Shown here piece by piece: positions 6,683 to 10,585 of a DNA stretch of 10,585 bases (position 1 is the stretch's first letter; every line of letters starts with the position of its first letter). The notes beneath the pieces were generated by a model. That model saw only the letters and a list, made by a program, of their open reading frames with translations, did no database searches and was not told where the DNA came from. Origin of the DNA: Stramenopiles sp. TOSAG23-2. Its lineage: Eukaryota; Sar. Location: positions 1-10,585 of the forward strand of contig LT650005.1 of the NCBI GenBank assembly GCA_900128395.1, read 5' to 3'. The translations under genes were made by a program, and so were the position numbers.

Positions 6683-7042
6683 TCAATCATTATCATTTTC
6701 ATCGTTTTTGTTTATATTTATTATTCCACTTTTATTAGTATTCACGTTCCTTCCTTCGTTTTCATATTTTACACTCATATTATTTGATTTATCAATTATA
6801 CGCCTAAGTTTCCAAGATAGAAACCCACGTTTTTCTTTATAACATTTCCAAAAATTTTGATTATCTTCATAGCAAAATCCACTACGTAATAAATTAATAC
6901 CACCATTTTCAATACATTTTAAATATTTATTATGTTCTGCAGCACATGCTTCTAATGCCAATTGTTTTTGTTGTTCTAATTCTTCATCGGATAGATGTTT
7001 AACAGCATTGTATCCTTCTTTCGTTGGGACATCATCCTCCAT
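6683..7042 (-). CDS. Twin CX9C (CHCH) mitochondrial intermembrane-space-type protein
   Basis: A 119-residue frame. Cys33 and Cys43 form one CX9C motif (CAAEHNKYLKC), and Cys57 and Cys67 the second (CYEDNQNFWKC), with 13 residues between: a helical hairpin held by two disulfides. Such proteins are imported into the mitochondrial intermembrane space and oxidised by the Mia40/Erv1 relay; many assist cytochrome c oxidase assembly (Cox17, Cox19, Cmc1, Coa families). I cannot place it in one subfamily. The helix continues through KEKRGFLSWKLRRI. Residues after about 88 are an Asn-rich, probably disordered tail. There is no N-terminal presequence, as usual for this class. ATG has A at -3. It lies downstream of cofactor A on the same strand, 324 bases away, but nothing shows co-transcription. 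It is convergent with EB1. Confidence 0.85.
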   Translation of the reverse strand: MEDDVPTKEGYNAVKHLSDEELEQQKQLALEACAAEHNKYLKCIENGGINLLRSGFCYEDNQNFWKCYKEKRGFLSWKLRRIIDKSNNMSVKYENEGRNVNTNKSGIININKNDENDND

Positions 7043-7366
7043 GGTTTGATTGTATATATATATATATAAGACGTTGTATTTTGATATTTTTGTTCGTGTG
7101 TTTTGTTTTCCTGGTATTATCGATATGTAGAGTAGTTCAATGTATTTTAATATAAAAATAATAAAAAACTAAGAAATTATTTTTATATATCATCATATTC
7201 GAAGAAAGGAAAAAAAAGAAAAATTGTTCTTTGTTAAATATATGTATATATATATATTCAATCCAATATGCATGCAATTTCTCTTTTTCTCTCTCTTTGC
7301 ACCCGTAATAATATTTGTATTATTATGATTACATCTCTTCTCGTCATTTTTTTGTTTTTATTATTA
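7043..7366. other. Gap between cofactor A and the CX9C gene
   Basis: 324 bases of AT-rich DNA with TA runs at about 7052-7068 and 7239-7257. It must hold the cofactor A 3' end and the CX9C promoter. The spacing suggests separate transcripts. Nothing else was seen. Confidence 0.55.
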
Positions 7367-7699
7367 TTATACTTTTTTTGCTGCTAAATATTCTTGTGCT
7401 TCTTTTAATTTTTCATTATCTTTTAAATCTTCATCTTCTGCAAAATCTTCAATAAATAATTCAAGATCTTCCAATGCTGTATCGTAACGACTTTGGCAAT
7501 CAGGGATCATCGATTCGGTTTCTTGTAATACTTGTTTTTGTTTGTTAATGTACGCTTGCTCTCCATTTTCCGCTTCTAATTTTGCAATCTTTTCTTTTTG
7601 TTTTTCCGCTTCTTTGACATAACTTGCTGTTTCTTTTTCAATTCTTTTAACAGACGATAATTTAATACGTAATTGTTTTTGATTTTCTGTTTCTGGCAT
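7367..7699 (-). CDS. TBCA: Tubulin-binding cofactor A
   Basis: A 110-residue frame, close to the usual length of about 108-115. Cofactor A is a small three-helix-bundle chaperone that captures beta-tubulin released by the CCT chaperonin and passes it on in the tubulin heterodimer pathway in the cytosol. The family pattern is clear: KQLRIKLSSVKRIEKE in helix 1, YVKEAEKQKEKIAKLEAENGE leading to the turn, KQKQVLQETESMIPDCQSR in helix 2 (the ES-MIPDCQ-R segment is the family signature), then LEDLELFI and an acidic C-terminal helix. The start has AAAC before ATG. It is on the same strand as the CX9C gene and about 1.2 kb from EB1, another microtubule gene. Confidence 0.95.
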   Translation of the reverse strand: MPETENQKQLRIKLSSVKRIEKETASYVKEAEKQKEKIAKLEAENGEQAYINKQKQVLQETESMIPDCQSRYDTALEDLELFIEDFAEDEDLKDNEKLKEAQEYLAAKKV

Positions 7700-7800
7700 G
7701 TTTAATTTGTTTCTTTAAAAATCGATCGTTATTATTAGAAAAGTGTATATGTATGTTTGGTGTTTTTTTTTTGTTTTCTTTGTATAAAAATTATAAATAA

Positions 7801-7824
7801 ATATATAGATAGTCGTCTATATAT
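7801..7824. repeat. AT hairpin, 9-bp stem
   Basis: ATATATAGA (7801-7809) and TCTATATAT (7816-7824) flank the six-base loop TAGTCG. It lies about 100 bases upstream of the cofactor A start. Confidence 0.7.
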
Positions 7825-8082
7825 ATACTAATTATAATTTATTTTGTACACGTTGTCAATTTATCTAATACTCTATTGTATATATCTACGTATGTACATA
7901 TGTATATATTCATTGTTGGTTAAATTTGGTAGTTTTTGATGTTAATTTACAATTATTACCATTTTATATATAAATATCCGATTATTATCGTGTATTATGT
8001 AGGGTATATAATATAGTAATAGTATTGATTTATGGTATTATTTTTATGGTATATAAATCTAATATACAAACTACGATGAAAA

Positions 8083-8107
8083 GTGGTGGTCTCCACGTCT
8101 CCACCAC
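8083..8107. repeat. Inverted repeat with tandem 8-mers
   Basis: GTGGTGG (8083-8089) is complementary to CCACCAC (8101-8107). The interior carries GTCTCCAC twice in tandem (8089-8104). It is a GC-rich island in AT-rich DNA. Confidence 0.7.
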
Positions 8108-8454
8108 ACACCACGGATAAAAAAAAAACAACAAAAGGGGATAGCACTATCATAGCATTGAGAATCATTCACAAAGGAAGAGATAAGTAAAACCAGTATA
8201 AATGAAATAAAGTGCTAAAAATGTAATGATGTACAGTGTTATTTATTAATACAATGATGTGTAGGTTGTAACGATGTGACCGATCTGTGAAATTAGTGAT
8301 AAACTGTCGCTCTTTTTTTGCACTTCCCATCACTTCCCAAGAAGCACCAAATCGAAAAAAAAAATATAGTGTAGTACGCCTAGTATATGAAAAATTACAA
8401 ATAACTTAAAAATAGGAAACTTTATCAAATAATATAATAGAATACAATACAATA

Positions 8455-8490
8455 ATTAAGGGACAACATACCTCTTGTTGGTCCTTTAAT
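8455..8490. repeat. Imperfect hairpin, 13 bp
   Basis: ATTAAGGGAC (8455-8464) pairs with GTCCTTTAAT (8481-8490) with one G-T wobble. AAC (8465-8467) pairs with GTT (8477-8479), with G8480 bulged, around the nine-base loop ATACCTCTT. Confidence 0.7.
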
Positions 8491-8783
8491 CACGTTTCCT
8501 CCCCCGCGAAATGGGATCGTAGACAGTGCTGTGTCCATTGTAAATATATTCTAGCATAGTAGTACGCTTAAAACCAATAGCATAGACACAGGGGGTGTTA
8601 TTTTCATTTTCGGATGTGGATTTGCTTTGAGAGTACCCAGAGCACCAGAGTACAATAATAAAAAAAAAAGTTTGATTTTTACTAACTTCAATAATAGTAA
8701 ATTGAAAATGAAGAATTGAATTGCAACACATAAGTAAATGAATCAAAGAAGGTGGGGATAAAATAAAAATTACTATTTGTGTA

Positions 8784-8819
8784 TAACGGAATAATTGCCG
8801 TTACTATTATCTGCCGTTG
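8784..8819. promoter_or_regulatory. Cluster of three MYB-type cores upstream of the discoidin gene
   Basis: TAACGG (8784-8789), CCGTTA (8798-8803) and CCGTTG (8814-8819) each fit YAACKG on one strand or the other, spaced 14-16 bases, about 160-195 bases before the ATG. The last two share TGCCGTT. It is a motif match only; the binding factor is inferred. Confidence 0.35.
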
Positions 8820-8978
8820 TTAGTGGCAGTAGTGCTGTTGGTGCGTCAAGTGTACCACGCGTGTTTATACGTTTTGTATACACTTTCGACGTGCACCTTT
8901 CTTTATAATTTTACGTTAGCTATAAAGTGTCAAGTATTAGTGACATAGTCGTCTGTACTAAGGTATATAAATATTGGC

Positions 8979-10334
8979 ATGGGAGGGACAGACTCCAAAA
9001 CATCGTCGTCGCAGGCAGAAGAAGACCAGATAACATCAAATTCCCTTCAACTCGGGGACATAGTTATCATTTATCTCACTTTAATACGCAATGTACCAAG
9101 TGATTTTGATTTACATATATTTCTTATAATACAATCATATGCCGGGCTATCGTTTACAATATCTTCTGTTAATAATCATTTACACCGTGGTGGGCAAGAT
9201 GAAAATACTTTGTACCATCAATTGAAAAGATGTGTACCGTTTAAAAGGAATGTCGTACCAACGTCAATAGCAATCACAACAACTTCTCACGACCAAGGGT
9301 GGTGTGACAATGGGCACGATGGTTCAAGAATGGGAAGTCATACCTATTTTCAACTCCAAATAAATCATAAAAATAGCTCTGACAATACACTTTTAAAAGC
9401 ATACAATCGTGTTATGGTGCATCGTAACATTCGTGCCAGCCGTGAATTTGATACAGAAACAAAAGTGTACAAAGAGTTAAGAATGGATGTGAAGCATCAT
9501 CCATGGTATGTAGTAAAACAAAATGAAATGAAAGAATTTATTGTTGAAAAAGTAAATTCCGATAACAATAATACTAGTAGTAATGACAATCAATCAGCAT
9601 CATTATATTACAATCCTCAAACATTAATATGTATCAACCCCTCTGAAACAGCACGAACGTACAGCACCGTTTTTGACAATGATCAAATCGGTAGGGGACA
9701 TGCAAGATCAATGTTGGAATCGCACCAAGCGTGGTCTGCGCAGCACAACGATAAAGAGCAATGGATGGTGATTGATTTAGGAATGGAAGCAAATGTTCAA
9801 GGTGTCGTTATCTCTGGTCGTGGGAAATCTTGTAAAAATCAATCTGTTACTGAAATTGCAGTAGAACTTTCATGTGATAAGACAAGTTGGGTAGAAGTTG
9901 GAGAGTATCAATGTGAAACATTTAATGAAAATGAATTGAAATTCGTTTCATTGGATTTTAATGATATGAAATCTTCTTCAAATATGGATTACCGTTACGT
10001 AAAAATACGCCCGTTGCAATGGAAGCAACATATATCAATGCGTGCCGGTGTTGTTATTAACAATGTTACCTCACCAATATTAAATTTAATGTTGAAACAA
10101 AACAAAGCGACGGTTAATTTAAGAAAGGAAAGAGAATGCCCAGTGTATATGTTGAAGTCTGTTATTTTAGCCGGAAAGAAAAGAGGGGAGGATGATGAAG
10201 AATTTGAAGTGCAATTGTATTCCAGGTCCCATTACCCAGGATGGAGAAACAACGTGCAAAATGCAACTATTGAAATCGAGTTTGAACCGGATATGTATAA
10301 AATGATTGAACATCCACTTGGAACGGCACATTAA
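8979..10334 (+). CDS. F5/8 type C (discoidin) domain protein with N-myristoylation-type start
   Basis: A 451-residue intact frame. The N-terminus MGGTDSK has Gly2, Ser6 and Lys7, a strong N-myristoylation context, and there is no signal peptide, so the protein is probably cytoplasmic and membrane-associated. Residues about 95-165 contain SHDQGWCD, GSHTYFQLQI and VHRNIRASREF, which I match from memory to an uncharacterised domain with an SHDQGWS core known in fungal proteins. Residues about 210-360 are a discoidin-type beta sandwich: INPSETARTYSTVFD, HQAWSAQHNDKEQWMVIDLG, VVISGRG, VTEIAVELSCD and YRYVKIRPLQW. Residues about 390-437 (EVQLYSRSHYPGWRNNVQ) look like the closing half of the first domain. 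Discoidin domains bind glycans or lipids, usually outside the cell, so an acylated form is unusual. The ligand is unknown. ATG has G at -3. The 5' third is less AT-biased than the neighbouring genes. Confidence 0.88.
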   Translation: MGGTDSKTSSSQAEEDQITSNSLQLGDIVIIYLTLIRNVPSDFDLHIFLIIQSYAGLSFTISSVNNHLHRGGQDENTLYHQLKRCVPFKRNVVPTSIAITTTSHDQGWCDNGHDGSRMGSHTYFQLQINHKNSSDNTLLKAYNRVMVHRNIRASREFDTETKVYKELRMDVKHHPWYVVKQNEMKEFIVEKVNSDNNNTSSNDNQSASLYYNPQTLICINPSETARTYSTVFDNDQIGRGHARSMLESHQAWSAQHNDKEQWMVIDLGMEANVQGVVISGRGKSCKNQSVTEIAVELSCDKTSWVEVGEYQCETFNENELKFVSLDFNDMKSSSNMDYRYVKIRPLQWKQHISMRAGVVINNVTSPILNLMLKQNKATVNLRKERECPVYMLKSVILAGKKRGEDDEEFEVQLYSRSHYPGWRNNVQNATIEIEFEPDMYKMIEHPLGTAH

Positions 10335-10585
10335 CAAAACATATTGACAGGAATGGTGAGTGGGTTTTGGTTTTCAAATAAATTTTTTAAATCTCTTTTA
10401 GTATTTTGTATATATATATGTATACTCTATCCGGGTATACCAGCCATAATAATTTACGAATATATTTTTTTTTTAATTTTTTTATATAAATAATATATTA
10501 CTATCCCCGATAATATAGTATAAAAAATATAATTAAATCACTTTTAGGTACTGATTTCTTCTTTCGCAGGTACTGTTGACAGTAC
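10335..10585. other. 3' flank of the discoidin gene with splice-like signals
   Basis: AATAAA at 10377-10382 could be a polyadenylation signal. ATG at 10353-10355 runs directly into GTGAGT (10356-10361), a consensus donor, and TTCTTTCGCAG ends at 10569, a good acceptor, with CTGAT at 10551-10555 as a possible branch site. Either a 3' UTR intron or the first intron of a gene that continues past the window would fit. Confidence 0.4.

Larger units (their letters stand above)
7700..8978. other. Divergent intergenic region, cofactor A and discoidin genes
   Basis: 1,279 bases with no supported gene. The left part is TA-rich with a 9-bp hairpin (7801-7824). The right part is less AT-biased and holds tandem GTCTCCAC (8089-8104), a doubled CACTTCCCA (8321-8339), an imperfect hairpin (8455-8490), three MYB-type cores (8784-8819) and the palindrome CACGCGTG (8856-8863). 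A minus-strand frame at 8486-8746 opens only with TTG and is not called. Confidence 0.55.

Noticed and set aside
8486-8746. Minus-strand frame of 86 codons
   Set aside because: It opens with TTG, overlaps the 8455-8490 hairpin and resembles no family. The lower AT bias kept it in view, but there is not enough to call a gene.
8964-8973. TATA box of the discoidin gene
   Set aside because: It ends a few bases before the ATG; a start site 25-30 bases downstream would fall inside the coding region.

Overview
The window looks like nuclear DNA of a unicellular eukaryote with an AT-rich, compact, intron-poor genome. Seven intact intronless reading frames sit on both strands, separated by roughly 0.3-1.3 kb of very AT-rich DNA full of TA runs and homopolymers. 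Several products belong to eukaryote-only families: an EB1 microtubule plus-end protein, tubulin-binding cofactor A and a twin CX9C mitochondrial protein. Starts have a purine at -3 (A in five of seven), and no bacterial ribosome-binding sites or operon-type spacing are seen. Stops are TAA (five genes), TAG (EB1) and TGA (the CX9C gene), so the standard genetic code is used. The lineage cannot be fixed from this alone; a microalga or other protist is a reasonable guess.

Layout, left to right. 1-1086: non-coding, with a 48-base pyrimidine tract, a GC-rich structured patch and a long perfect hairpin. 1087-1911 (+): GNAT acetyltransferase with an N-terminal MGCKCC acylation-type signal. 2549-3013 (+): Lys-rich disordered protein ending in a CaaX box (CVIS), preceded by a three-codon upstream ORF whose stop overlaps the start codon. 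3296-4006 (-): secreted protein with three CX3C motifs and an Ala/Glu-rich helix. 4954-6216 (+): EB1. 6217-6682: convergent gap carrying a second copy of the last codons of the EB1 gene. 6683-7042 (-): twin CX9C protein. 7367-7699 (-): tubulin cofactor A. 7700-8978: long non-coding stretch. 8979-10334 (+): protein with an N-myristoylation-type start and an F5/8 type C (discoidin) domain that appears to be inserted inside a second domain. The last 250 bases hold good-looking splice signals of uncertain ownership.

The genes do not form an obvious pathway. Two loose themes stand out. Two microtubule genes (EB1, cofactor A) lie about 1.2 kb apart, and three of the seven products carry terminal lipid-attachment signals that would place them on membranes. 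The observations I rate highest are the nested discoidin architecture, the duplicated EB1 tail (including a possible alternative last exon), the small polybasic CaaX protein and the secreted triple-CX3C coiled-coil protein. No transposon, CRISPR array, rRNA, tRNA or virus-like gene was found.
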